Source: Flavobacterium sp. (GTDB taxonomy: Bacteria > Bacteroidota > Bacteroidia > Flavobacteriales > Flavobacteriaceae). From it: a DNA stretch of 64,000 nucleotides. The notes under the pieces were generated by a model. It ran no database searches. It was not told the DNA's origin and saw only the letters and a list, made by a program, of their open reading frames with translations. Positions 42,139 through 50,608 of the stretch are shown here, one piece after another. Position numbers and translations under genes: made by a program. The first letter of the stretch is position 1. Each line of letters starts with the position of its first letter. The stretch lies in the NCBI GenBank assembly GCA_023251135.1, contig JAHEZJ010000013.1, positions 52,990 through 116,989 on the forward strand, written 5' to 3'.

Positions 42139-44646
42139 ATGAAGAAACTATTCTTTGTAACAGTTCTGCTGTTAACCATTTCTTTTACTGCTTTGGCGCA
42201 ATTAAAAACGCCTTCAGAATTTATTCCGAATTACGGAAAACAAATTAGTTATTACCATCAGGTCGAAGATTATTTTAAGTATCTGACGGAACAATCCCAA
42301 TCGATCAAAAAACAGAAGTACGGGGCAACCAATGAGCAGCGTGATCTGAATGTGTATTATATTTCGACGCCCGAAAATTTGGCCAATCTGGAACAAATCA
42401 GAAATAATAATTTAGCGGCAATCGGATTATCGGATCAAAAAAGTAGCGGAACCGATGATAAAATTATCGTCTGGTTGAGTTTTAATGTTCACGGAAATGA
42501 ATTTGCCGGAACCGAAAGTGCTTTGACCGTGGCCTACGAGCTGTTGAACCCGTCAAATGAAATCACAAAACAATGGCTCAAAAATACCATTGTCATTCTT
42601 GATCCCTGCATTAATCCCGATGGTTACTCAAGATACGGAAACTGGTTAAGAGAGATTTCGGGTAAAAAAACACATCCGGGTTTGTACGACAGAGAACATA
42701 TGGAAGTGTGGCCGGGTGGAAGATACAACCACTATCTTTTTGATTTGAACCGCGATTGGGCTTGGCAAACACAAACTGAATCCCAACAGCGTATTAAACT
42801 GTACAACCAGTGGATGCCGCAGGTACACACCGATGTACATGAAATGAGCTACAATTCGGCTTACTTTTTTCCTCCGGCAGCAGAACCTTTGCATGAATTT
42901 ATCGAGCAATATCAGAAGGATTTTTATACGGTTTTGGGTAAAAATATTTCGCAGAAATTTGACAAGCAAAACTGGATGTACAATACCAGAGAGCGATTTG
43001 ATTTGTTTTATCCGAGTTACGGAGACACTTATCCCACCTACAATGGTGCGGTTGGTCTAACGCTGGAAAAAGGAGGGATAGGCGCAGGGCGTGAAGTAAC
43101 CATGGAAAATGGTGCAAATGTTACTATAAAAGACCGACTAACACATCATGCAACTGCAGTTCTGACCGTGGTAGAAAGTGCCGCTTCACAAAAAGACGTA
43201 TTACTCAAAGGGTTTAGAGATTTTCATCTCAATGCCCGTAAAAAAGCCAAAGGTGTTTACAATACTTATGTCTTGAAAAACAATCCTAAATTGGAGCAGT
43301 TGACAGAATTGCTTCAAAAAAATAATGTTGAATTTAGTTATGCTGATGCCTCCGGGAGTGCTTCCGGATTTCATTATCAAACCAAGAAAAACGAGAGTTT
43401 TAAAATAGAACCCAACGACTTAATCATTAAAGCCGACCAGCCGAGATCGGTTTTAACACAGGTATTGTTTGAACCCAATCAAAAATTAAACGATAGTTTG
43501 TCGTATGATATTACGGCCTGGGCTTTGCCTTTGGCGTATGGTGTGGAAGGGTATGCGGTTAAAAATAGTCTTCCGATCAAAACAAAAAATAAAGTGGAGA
43601 CCGAGGCTAAAAACATCCCAGAATCGGTATATGCTTTTTATGTACCTTGGAACAACAGGACTTCGGCACAGGTACTTTCTTTATTGCATCAGGCGGGAAT
43701 AAAAGTACGATCGGCCATGAAAAAAGCGGTTTTCGGAACGGTTACCGTTGAACCGGGCGGATTAATTATCAGCAGGGCTGATAATCCAAAACTAACGGAT
43801 TTTGAAAAAACGGTAAGTAGTATTATTAAAATTAAAACCGATTTTAGTTTTATAAGCACAGGATTTTCGACAAATTCGAAAGATATTGGAGGAGAGAATT
43901 TTACCTTGCTTAAAGCACCAAAAATACTAATGCTGTCCGGAAAAGGGGTAGTTTCAACAGAGTTTGGTGCAACCTGGTTTTATCTTGATGAAACGGTTGC
44001 TTATCCGGTAAGTATAGTAGAAACGGCCAATCTGAACCGCGTTAAATTATACAATTACAATACTTTGATACTGTCAGACGGCAGTTATGAATTGGCCGAA
44101 GATCAGAAAAAACAAATCGATGAATGGGTGAAAAATGGTGGAAAAGTTATCGCCATGGCCAATGCAATTTCAGTATTTCAGGATCGCGACGGTTATGCTT
44201 TGAGTCAGTTTGCAAGTAAAGAAGACAAAGAGAAATCGGAAAAAGAAGAGAAAGAGCTTGAGCTTAAAAAGCGTTTTCTGGATTTTGAAGGTTCGGAACG
44301 AAGAGGAATTTCGGGTTCAATTCCCGGAGCAATAATCGAGAATAAACTCGACAAAACCTATCCAATGGCTTTCGGATTAGGAAATACCTATTTCAGTCTT
44401 AAAAGCAACGAAAGATCGTTCTCGTTACTCAAAAAAGCGATTAACGTGGCGTATATCCCAAAAGGGTATTTAAGTTACGGATTTGTGGGTAATGACATCC
44501 GAAAAAAACTGGATGAAACGGTAAGTTTTGCCGTAGATAAAAGGGGTGACGGTACGGTAATTTATATGATGGATAATCCGCTTTTCAGAGGCTTTTGGGA
44601 AAATGGAATTTTGTTATTCAGCAATGCCCTTTTTCTAGTTCCCTAA
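42139..44646 (+). CDS. Secreted M14-family zinc carboxypeptidase
   Basis: 835 residues with a signal peptide (MKKLFFVTVLLLTISFTALA, then Q). The peptidase domain covers about residues 60-340: zinc ligands His118 and Glu121 in NVHGNEFAGTES and His230 in PQVHTDVHEM, and the catalytic Glu310 in GLTLEKGGIGAGR. The remaining 500 residues contain mixed beta domains and, around 600-690, a glutamine-amidotransferase-like flavodoxin fold (LILSDGSYELAEDQKKQIDE) seen in long Bacteroidota M14 proteins. Likely periplasmic and involved in peptide or peptidoglycan-peptide breakdown. Single gene with its own promoter and terminator. Confidence 0.9.
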   Translation: MKKLFFVTVLLLTISFTALAQLKTPSEFIPNYGKQISYYHQVEDYFKYLTEQSQSIKKQKYGATNEQRDLNVYYISTPENLANLEQIRNNNLAAIGLSDQKSSGTDDKIIVWLSFNVHGNEFAGTESALTVAYELLNPSNEITKQWLKNTIVILDPCINPDGYSRYGNWLREISGKKTHPGLYDREHMEVWPGGRYNHYLFDLNRDWAWQTQTESQQRIKLYNQWMPQVHTDVHEMSYNSAYFFPPAAEPLHEFIEQYQKDFYTVLGKNISQKFDKQNWMYNTRERFDLFYPSYGDTYPTYNGAVGLTLEKGGIGAGREVTMENGANVTIKDRLTHHATAVLTVVESAASQKDVLLKGFRDFHLNARKKAKGVYNTYVLKNNPKLEQLTELLQKNNVEFSYADASGSASGFHYQTKKNESFKIEPNDLIIKADQPRSVLTQVLFEPNQKLNDSLSYDITAWALPLAYGVEGYAVKNSLPIKTKNKVETEAKNIPESVYAFYVPWNNRTSAQVLSLLHQAGIKVRSAMKKAVFGTVTVEPGGLIISRADNPKLTDFEKTVSSIIKIKTDFSFISTGFSTNSKDIGGENFTLLKAPKILMLSGKGVVSTEFGATWFYLDETVAYPVSIVETANLNRVKLYNYNTLILSDGSYELAEDQKKQIDEWVKNGGKVIAMANAISVFQDRDGYALSQFASKEDKEKSEKEEKELELKKRFLDFEGSERRGISGSIPGAIIENKLDKTYPMAFGLGNTYFSLKSNERSFSLLKKAINVAYIPKGYLSYGFVGNDIRKKLDETVSFAVDKRGDGTVIYMMDNPLFRGFWENGILLFSNALFLVP

Positions 44647-44667
44647 AACATTTTTTAATTTTTAATT

Positions 44668-44706
44668 TCCGCTCTTCAGATCTTTTTGAAGAGCGGATTT
44701 TTTTTA
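44668..44706 (+). terminator. Terminator of the M14 peptidase gene
   Basis: TCCGCTCTTCA (44668-44678) / TGAAGAGCGGA (44687-44697) followed by nine T. Perfect 11-bp stem, 21 bases after the stop. Confidence 0.93.
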
Positions 44707-44727
44707 GAAGGCCTAGTGTTTGTGTTA

Positions 44728-45132
44728 TTACTTTGCGCGGACATAACCTGATCCGTAGCAGTCGTAACATTCTTCGTATAGATATAGTTTAGTGCCGTCA
44801 AATTCGAATGACATGGCAACAAATTTTTTTGAAGGCTCATTACTTACAATCATTGGTCTTTCGCCGCCAAAAATTGATTTTTCAGTTTTTATGGTATATG
44901 CGGACTCAATATCTAATTTTCCGTTAATATATTTTTTAAAAGTAGCTCCTGAAAATTCAAGATAAATTACTTTGTTTGTTGATTCTGGCGTCTCGTATGT
45001 TCCGGCTATCCCACCGCTAGAACCAATCCAACTCCATTTGCCCTCTAATGTTTTTTGTGGAGCAACTTCGGGATCAGCGCTGCTACAAGAGCTAAAGATC
45101 GTTATTACAAGTAGTAGAAAAAATTTTTTCAT
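44728..45132 (-). CDS. Small lipoprotein of unknown function
   Basis: 134 residues with lipobox ITIFSSC (cysteine at residue 16) after a short hydrophobic signal. The mature part is a small lipocalin-like or beta-barrel-like chain (LEGKWSWIGSSGGIAGTYET, VIYLEFSGATFKKYINGKLD) ending in a cysteine pair (EECYDCYGSGYVRAK). Resembles small Bacteroidota lipoproteins; no function. Convergent with the peptidase gene. Confidence 0.7.
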   Translation of the reverse strand: MKKFFLLLVITIFSSCSSADPEVAPQKTLEGKWSWIGSSGGIAGTYETPESTNKVIYLEFSGATFKKYINGKLDIESAYTIKTEKSIFGGERPMIVSNEPSKKFVAMSFEFDGTKLYLYEECYDCYGSGYVRAK

Positions 45133-45182
45133 GTTAACTGGTTTAAAATTTACATTGGTTTAATTAATAGATGTAAATTTTG

Positions 45183-45370
45183 TTAAATGGTTGCGTTGCA
45201 GTCTTGTATTTCTAAATTGCCAAAATTGTTTTTTTCGTTATCGATTATTTTTTTAAGATCGACAGGCAATGTGATGGTACTCGTTTCTTTAGCAGGCTTT
45301 TATTTGATACGGATGTTTTTACTTGTTAATTTATATTTCCATTCAATTCAAACAAAATATAAGCTTCATG
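45183..45370 (-). pseudogene. Decayed duplicate of the GNAT + small-ORF pair
   Basis: Bases 45326-45370, read on the minus strand, encode HEAYILFELNGNIN and a stop, nearly identical to the C-terminus of the intact GNAT at 46246 (HGPYILFELNGNIN). Just downstream, 45183-45299 encodes a start-less 38-codon frame with LPVDLKKIIDNEKN, similar to LPLDYKQIIENAKS in the small ORF at 46118-46210 that follows the intact GNAT. The order is the same, so this is a segmental duplication of which only the 3' part survives. The upstream GNAT body is gone, replaced by the gene at 45394. Confidence 0.65.
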
Positions 45371-45393
45371 TTTCTTTTTGGAAAATGAATAGA

Positions 45394-46044
45394 TTATTTA
45401 AGAAAACAATATAAAAGCCAGATTATTAAAAACACTATACCAAGAATAAAAATTCTATTCCCTTGTTTTCTGTCATTTTCAGAATATGCATAAACTTTAT
45501 CACCATTTGGTAATGTTTTTTTGTAGGTCAGTAAATGCCATCCAATAAAAAGTGATAACAATCCGCCCAGAATGGCGAAAATATAACCGGCAATAATATA
45601 AGTTTTTTGGCTTTTTTCTGGTTTAGCTAATTGTTCCAATCTTTTGTTTTTTATTTCTTCAATATCTGCGGGAGTAATTTCTTTTCCTTTTTCTTTTAGT
45701 AATTTTTTAGAAAGTGCTACATCAAATGTATTCCACTCATCGCTTTTGGTAATAACATCGATCAATTCGTCATCTGAAAAACTAAGCAAATAATAATCAT
45801 TTGGTACTTCTTCAATGTCCTCTTCACCTTTTTTTAGCAATATCTCATCTACTACTTTCAATTGGCTTTTATCGATTTTTACACAAAATTCATTTCCGAA
45901 AGCATTTCCTGTTAACGTTGCGTCTAAGCTTAAAGAATTATTTTCAATAACATATTCTATTTTTTCTTTCTTCAGTAATTGCCCAAATTCTTCGGCTGAA
46001 TTTATATTGTTGAATCTTTTGTAGGTTATAAAATCTTCTGTCAT
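45394..46044 (-). CDS. Membrane protein with DUF2007-like N-terminus
   Basis: 216 residues. N-terminal 80 residues look like a DUF2007-type small alpha/beta domain (FNNINSAEEFGQLLKKEKIE, ENNSLSLDATLTGNAFGNEF, VCVKIDK-like strand), the middle is helical and charged, and two hydrophobic segments lie near the C-terminus (about 147-168 TYIIAGYIFAILGGLLSLFI and 196-214). This places a soluble domain in front of a membrane anchor. Function unknown. Its 3' end directly abuts the decayed GNAT fragment, consistent with a recombination joint there. Confidence 0.65.
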   Translation of the reverse strand: MTEDFITYKRFNNINSAEEFGQLLKKEKIEYVIENNSLSLDATLTGNAFGNEFCVKIDKSQLKVVDEILLKKGEEDIEEVPNDYYLLSFSDDELIDVITKSDEWNTFDVALSKKLLKEKGKEITPADIEEIKNKRLEQLAKPEKSQKTYIIAGYIFAILGGLLSLFIGWHLLTYKKTLPNGDKVYAYSENDRKQGNRIFILGIVFLIIWLLYCFLK

Positions 46045-46117
46045 TTTTAGGGTTTGTTGAGTTTAGGGCTATGATCGAATTCTAGATTATTTAAAAGATG
46101 ATAAAACTTTTAATTTG

Positions 46118-46210
46118 TCAAAATACGAGGTCGTAGGATCTTTTCTTTGATTTGGATTTTGCATTTTCAATTATTTGTTTATAGTCTAATGGTAATTCTT
46201 TGTTATTCAT
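46118..46210 (-). CDS. Small ORF (30 residues) downstream of GNAT, possibly a truncated gene
   Basis: ATG at 46210 opens a 30-codon frame, MNNKELPLDYKQIIENAKSK plus SKKRSYDLVF. It is 35 bases downstream of the GNAT stop on the same strand. A homologous frame follows the GNAT remnant at 45183, which suggests the ORF was once coding and duplicated with the GNAT. It may be the N-terminal stub of a longer lost gene. No family recognised. Confidence 0.35.
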   Translation of the reverse strand: MNNKELPLDYKQIIENAKSKSKKRSYDLVF

Positions 46211-46245
46211 TTTTGTGGTAGGTTTTAGTTTTGATATCTTAATTC

Positions 46246-46677
46246 TTAATTTATATTTCCATTCAATTCAAATAAAATATAAGGGCCATGTTCTGATTGT
46301 CCTCTTTCGGTGGCCCAAAAGCCTTTTTTGAGATAGAAGGCGACGGCTTTGGAGTTGTTTTCTAAACATTTTAAAGTAAGGGGCAGTTTTGTTACTTTGA
46401 TTGCCGCTTTCAATAATTCGGTTCCTATGCCTTTGCCCTGATACTGCTCGTCGACATACAAATGATGTATAAAATAATCCTTCATCCAGATCGAAATAAA
46501 GCCAACCGGAACTTCGTTCTCTCGCGCTACTAAAATCAACTCACCTTTAGTATCCCGGTCAAAATCTTTCAACTGAAATTCAGAAGGATCGTGCCACGAA
46601 AAAGTACGTTGTCTCTCGTTTAAGAATAAAGTTCTTAAAGGCTCGTAGTCGTTTTTTCGGAAGGCTGTTATTTCCAT
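46246..46677 (-). CDS. GNAT family N-acetyltransferase
   Basis: 143 residues: EITAFRKNDYEPLRTLFLNE, GELILVARENEVPVGFISIW, the acetyl-CoA loop QYQGKGIGTELLKAAIKV, and LKCLENNSKAVAFYLKKGFW. The protein is a typical single-domain acetyltransferase of the RimI-like subgroup; the acceptor is unknown. Its last twelve codons are duplicated in the fragment at 45326-45370. Lies 40 bases downstream of the PhzF gene on the same strand. Confidence 0.87.
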   Translation of the reverse strand: MEITAFRKNDYEPLRTLFLNERQRTFSWHDPSEFQLKDFDRDTKGELILVARENEVPVGFISIWMKDYFIHHLYVDEQYQGKGIGTELLKAAIKVTKLPLTLKCLENNSKAVAFYLKKGFWATERGQSEHGPYILFELNGNIN

Positions 46678-46717
46678 TGTGGTTTTTTTAGTGGATTAAG
46701 GAGTTGAATACTGCCTC

Positions 46718-47620
46718 TTAAAGGACGATCTCGGTTCTAAAAACGGGAACAGCATCTCCTTTGATCTGAATTAATTTTGGGCGATTATCGTCAATTGTTA
46801 CTCTAACCTGTATGACTCCAAGACGGTCTATTTTTTCTCCTTGTCTTCCGTTAAACTGAAATTCATTACCAGCAAAATCAATAATTTTGTTTTGAATCAA
46901 ATAACCTCCCAAAGGTCCGTTTGCATTTCCGGTAACAGGATCTTCATTTATGCCAATTCCGGGTGCAAACATTCGGCCATAGGTCAAAACATCTGTATCG
47001 TCAGAATCAAATGTAAAAACAAAATAACCGTTGCAGTTAATCTCTTGGCTTAAGTTGGCTAAATCAGTATAGTTAGGAGTTAAAGCGTTTAATTTTGTTC
47101 TGCTTTTGATTCCGATCATTACTTTAGAATGACCTGTAGAAGCAATTTGAATAGGGCATCTTTCATCTACTTCTGCTTTTTCCACTCCTAAAGCCGTTAA
47201 CATTTTTTGTGTGATCGTTGCATTAAATGGTTCACTAAGTTCGAAGCTTCCCTGTGTCATTACAATTTGATAATCGTCATTTTTTCGGATGATTTCAAAT
47301 GGGAGAATACCAACTTTTGTTTTGTATCTTAGAATACAGGAGTCCAGTTTTTCTTCGATTGCCTTTGCGTACATGGCTGCAATTGTGGCGTGCCCACAGA
47401 TGGGAACTTCGGTATTTGGTGTAAAATAGCGTATAATTCCATCGCAGTCGGGACTATCGGGAGAGAAAAGAAATGCGGTTTCAGAGTTATTTAGTTCCCT
47501 GGCAATTTGCTGCATCTCGTAATCACTCATTCCATCTGCATTTATCACAACTCCTGCCGGGTTTCCTTTGAATTTTTCTTTAGTAAAGGAATCAATTTGA
47601 TAGGTTATTCGTTTTTTCAT
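46718..47620 (-). CDS. PhzF-family isomerase-like protein
   Basis: 300 residues: YQIDSFTKEKFKGNPAGVVI, the catalytic Glu47 in RELNNSETAFLFSP, ICGHATIAAMYAKA, and the second half with EDPVTGNANGPLGGYL, the two mirrored barrels of the PhzF/diaminopimelate-epimerase fold. In Pseudomonas PhzF isomerises DHHA during phenazine synthesis, but stand-alone members without phenazine genes, as here, have unknown substrates. Cytoplasmic. Precedes the GNAT gene by 40 bases. Confidence 0.9.
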   Translation of the reverse strand: MKKRITYQIDSFTKEKFKGNPAGVVINADGMSDYEMQQIARELNNSETAFLFSPDSPDCDGIIRYFTPNTEVPICGHATIAAMYAKAIEEKLDSCILRYKTKVGILPFEIIRKNDDYQIVMTQGSFELSEPFNATITQKMLTALGVEKAEVDERCPIQIASTGHSKVMIGIKSRTKLNALTPNYTDLANLSQEINCNGYFVFTFDSDDTDVLTYGRMFAPGIGINEDPVTGNANGPLGGYLIQNKIIDFAGNEFQFNGRQGEKIDRLGVIQVRVTIDDNRPKLIQIKGDAVPVFRTEIVL

Positions 47621-47680
47621 TTTAGTTTTAAGGAGTAAATTGTCTCTCTTCTTTCTTCTTTTTTTGTTTCTTAAATAATT

Positions 47681-48334
47681 CTATTCTATTCTTATTGCGG
47701 TTTGTTTTTTATTGACTTTTCTCATCCAGTAAACAATATAAAATGCTCCTATTGTTCCGGGGATAAACCAACCGTAAAAGCTGGGGAAAAATTCATTTAC
47801 AACAACAAAAGCGGTTGTGGCGGAGATATAACCGCCGAGCATTTTTCCTAAATGCAATTTGAGCCAGACACTTTTAAGTCTGGTTTTATTTTTAAACAAT
47901 ATTAAATCTCTGCTTGAAAAAATCAGTCCAACAAGGCCAAAAGCAGTTAAAACAATATTGATGGTCTGATGCACTATCGGATTGTACAGGATCATTATAA
48001 GTCCCGTAATCATCATAGTTCCCGAAATGATTTTATCGTTTTTGAGGTTGACATCATTCTTTTTAAAGCGCAAAGCCCTGTAGCCTGTTAGTACAAAATA
48101 GGAACTAAAAATTCCAATTGAAAACAAAAACGGACTTTGATGTTGGGGCAGAACCGAAATAATCAAAGCACTTATGGCCGACAAAAGCATGGTGTAATAA
48201 AAGAGCTTTCCGAGTTTTTTATGCGTTTTTTTCCCTTTTTGCGAGAGTAACGAGATGAATCCCGAAACAAGCGCAATAGCGCCAAACAGGGCATGAAAGT
48301 AAATTAGGACTTGTATTATTTTTTGACTCTCCAT
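47681..48334 (-). CDS. DUF2306-like membrane protein
   Basis: 217 residues with about seven hydrophobic segments. Several histidines lie in or next to helices (YFHALFGAIALVSGFISLLS, KTHKKLGKLFYYTMLLSAIS, LKLHLGKMLGGYISATTAFV), a pattern like DUF2306 and haem-binding membrane families, so cofactor binding is possible but unproven. Function unknown. Separated from PhzF by 60 bases. Confidence 0.75.
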   Translation of the reverse strand: MESQKIIQVLIYFHALFGAIALVSGFISLLSQKGKKTHKKLGKLFYYTMLLSAISALIISVLPQHQSPFLFSIGIFSSYFVLTGYRALRFKKNDVNLKNDKIISGTMMITGLIMILYNPIVHQTINIVLTAFGLVGLIFSSRDLILFKNKTRLKSVWLKLHLGKMLGGYISATTAFVVVNEFFPSFYGWFIPGTIGAFYIVYWMRKVNKKQTAIRIE

Positions 48335-48393
48335 CTCATTGATCTAGTTTTAGTTTGGTCCAATATCTTTTTTGTCTTTGGCTCATTGCTAGT

Positions 48394-48783
48394 TTATTTT
48401 AACCGCTCTAAAACGCCCTTTCGTTTGACAATATTTTTATAATCCCACTGAATTTCGCTTGCTTTTTTTAGCCAGCGTTTTAAGTCGGATGGGTTAATTT
48501 GGTCGACTGAGGTATAACGAAATTCTGCCGCTTTAAAAGAACCTTCGTTGATAAGCTCTTTTTCCTCAAAAGACTGACCGCTCCAAAACAATAGCCGAAC
48601 ATTGTTTTTTAGTTTGCTGTAACCTACAATAGGGTTTCCGTCTAAAAACCAGACCGGATGCGCGTGCCAGATTTTATTCTCGGCCTCCGGCAGATTTTCG
48701 TCGATTAGTACCGCCAGTCGATCGCAGATTTCCTGATCGGAACTGCTTTGTAAATTATTGTAATCCTGTATCGCTGTATTCAT
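48394..48783 (-). CDS. DUF1801 domain protein
   Basis: 129 residues: SSDQEICDRLAVLIDENLPE, IWHAHPVWFLDGNPIVGYSK and LKNNVRLLFWSGQSFEEKEL, which follow the DUF1801 order. Differs from the two others in the window and lacks the FPNEVQ-like start, so it belongs to a third subgroup. Function unknown. Lies 87 bases from the arginase-like gene on the same strand. Confidence 0.82.
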   Translation of the reverse strand: MNTAIQDYNNLQSSSDQEICDRLAVLIDENLPEAENKIWHAHPVWFLDGNPIVGYSKLKNNVRLLFWSGQSFEEKELINEGSFKAAEFRYTSVDQINPSDLKRWLKKASEIQWDYKNIVKRKGVLERLK

Positions 48784-48870
48784 GATGCAATTGTTTTGGC
48801 TGTGTTTTTTGCTTCAATGGTAGTAGCTAAAATACGTTTTTTAGTTTGACAAAATCAGGACAAAAAGTTT

Positions 48871-49779
48871 TTATACCTCCAGATTGATATGGGTATTAAA
48901 AGTAGTGGTAAATTGCTGTACAAACTCTTTGGTGTATTGCCCGGTAACGTCGAGATCAGGGTCTAAAATGGTAATTTCAAGTCCGGTTAATTGATTGCTT
49001 TGAAAAAGGAGTGAAAGTAGCTCATTGAACTCTTCATAAGTAAGTCCGTCAGGCGTTCGGCTGTCTACGCAAGGCATTACAACATCGTTTAGAACATCCA
49101 GATCAATATGCAGCCAGAAACCATCCAGTTTTTTGTTCTTTACTTCCGAAAGAAACAATTGTACGCTCTTTAAAATCCCCTGTTTTCGTAAGTTTTTAAG
49201 ACTAACATAAGTGGCAGCCGAATTGCGAATTTCATTTTCATAGGCATCATCATATTCGCGGTTGCCCACGCACCATAGGTTTTCTTCGTTGATATAAGGA
49301 CTCAGGTTTAGAATATTGGTTAGTTTTTCAGTTCCGTTTCCGGTAACTATTGATGCGGCCATTCCGCCAACACCCCCGGTTTCGGATAAAGCGACATCCA
49401 TAAAATCGGTATGTCCGTCCAGATAAAACAATCCGTAATTTCCTTTTTGCTTTAAAGCGATAGCCGCTCCCACTAGAATGCTGCAGTCTCCGCCCAGAAT
49501 AAATGGAAATTTGTTTTGAGAAAGCAAGTTGTTTAGTAAATAGGCCTGCTCTCTGGCATAACCAATCAGTGAATTGCTATTGAGAAGCTGAGTTTCAGGA
49601 TCACGGCTATTTGAATATTTTGGAGGATCAAGCCTGATGATGTTTTTAGGGAGAATGACTTTGTGTAAATTATGTTTCCATAACCAATCCGGCAGTTTTT
49701 TTACGCCTGGTTCTTTTCCGGGTTGAGGTTCTTTTAAACCCAAATTTGATGGAAATTCAACAATGCATATTTCTTTCAT
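48871..49779 (-). CDS. Arginase-family (ureohydrolase) protein
   Basis: 302 residues: the metal-site motifs ILGGDCSILVGAAIAL, LFYLDGHTDFMDVALS (Asp, His, Asp ligands) and WLHIDLDVLNDVVMP are all present, so the binuclear manganese site is intact. In Bacteroidota such genes are annotated as arginase family protein and may act on arginine, agmatine, formimidoylglutamate or other guanidino compounds; no neighbouring hut or arg gene resolves this. Cytoplasmic. Stands alone. Confidence 0.9.
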   Translation of the reverse strand: MKEICIVEFPSNLGLKEPQPGKEPGVKKLPDWLWKHNLHKVILPKNIIRLDPPKYSNSRDPETQLLNSNSLIGYAREQAYLLNNLLSQNKFPFILGGDCSILVGAAIALKQKGNYGLFYLDGHTDFMDVALSETGGVGGMAASIVTGNGTEKLTNILNLSPYINEENLWCVGNREYDDAYENEIRNSAATYVSLKNLRKQGILKSVQLFLSEVKNKKLDGFWLHIDLDVLNDVVMPCVDSRTPDGLTYEEFNELLSLLFQSNQLTGLEITILDPDLDVTGQYTKEFVQQFTTTFNTHINLEV

Positions 49780-49887
49780 AACCTTATTTATTTAGTGCTA
49801 AAGTTATGAAAATAAATCGCGCGCAAAGAGGGGATACCGCTATGTTTGTGTGGGATGTTCTGCAGGACAACAAACGTTTTCTGTAGA

Positions 49888-49922
49888 TAAAAAAATCTGA
49901 CCCGTTGTCACAAGTCAGATTT
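49888..49922 (-). terminator. Terminator of the TPM-domain gene
   Basis: AAATCTGAC (49893-49901) / GTCAGATTT (49914-49922); on the minus strand followed by TTTT. 45 bases past the stop at 49967. Confidence 0.85.
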
Positions 49923-49966
49923 TACTATTTTTTCGGATTAAATCCGTTATCGATAAAAAGGTTTTT

Positions 49967-50458
49967 TTATTCGAGCTTCTTAATAAGCTGAATAGCACCT
50001 TCCTGTAAGGCTTTATGGTAATCACCTTTTTTTAGTTCCGGAAGCACATAGGCCGATACTATATCTTTAATTTCCTGATCGCTCATTTTAGGACGCAGTT
50101 TATTAACGCCCTGAATCTGAATTTGTCTAAGTTGCTTGCTTAAAACAATTAAAATAGAGGAGTCAATTTTTAAGGTAGAAACCAGGTATTGCTCAAAATC
50201 GGATGAATAATCGGTAAGGTTGGTATAGGGGGCTATTGAAGAAGTGGTTACAATAGTAATTTTAGTTTTAGTCTTGTTCTCGCCTGCTTTTAAAAAGTCG
50301 TTCAGATTCTTGATCTGGCTTGAAGTAAGGATTTTTTCAAAATCGTTTACATAATTAGTTGATTTTGCAAAGATGGCCTGTGCTTCGGTTTTGGTTTGCG
50401 CAAGAAGGGCATAGGGTAAAAAAAGAGTAAATGTTACTACTAGCAATATTTTTTTCAT
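49967..50458 (-). CDS. Secreted TPM-domain protein (YgcG-type)
   Basis: 163 residues: signal peptide MKKILLVVTFTLFLPYALLA, then the TPM fold, NDFEKILTSSQIKNLNDFLK, KTKITIVTTSSIAPYTNLTD, the SSILIVLSKQLRQIQIQGVN strand pair and YHKALQEGAIQLIKKLE. TPM proteins include plant thylakoid Psb32-like and bacterial membrane-stress partners (YgcG, B. subtilis YdjH). This one has no membrane anchor after the domain, unlike most. Downstream of the SPFH-module genes (terminator at 50560 between), so a functional relation is possible, not proven. Confidence 0.8.
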   Translation of the reverse strand: MKKILLVVTFTLFLPYALLAQTKTEAQAIFAKSTNYVNDFEKILTSSQIKNLNDFLKAGENKTKTKITIVTTSSIAPYTNLTDYSSDFEQYLVSTLKIDSSILIVLSKQLRQIQIQGVNKLRPKMSDQEIKDIVSAYVLPELKKGDYHKALQEGAIQLIKKLE

Positions 50459-50559
50459 GGCAGATTTGTTTTGGGTGCCGCAAAATTAGTGCTTTATTAT
50501 TAAAAAAAGGTCTCTTAATGGTTACTATAAATTAATATTTATTTTCATAGAAATTTCAA

Positions 50560-50596
50560 AAAAAAAAGTCCGACTTGCTTATGCAAATCGGACTTT
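50560..50596 (-). terminator. Terminator of the DUF2314-ankyrin gene
   Basis: AAAGTCCGA (50565-50573) / TCGGACTTT (50588-50596), with an additional inner TTGC/GCAA pairing; T-run on the minus strand. 13 bases past the stop. Confidence 0.88.
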
Positions 50597-50608
50597 AAAG
50601 GTTAAATA

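Noticed and set aside
46718..47620. Phenazine biosynthesis cluster
   Set aside because: Only a PhzF-like gene is present; no phzA, B, D, E or G homologue is nearby.
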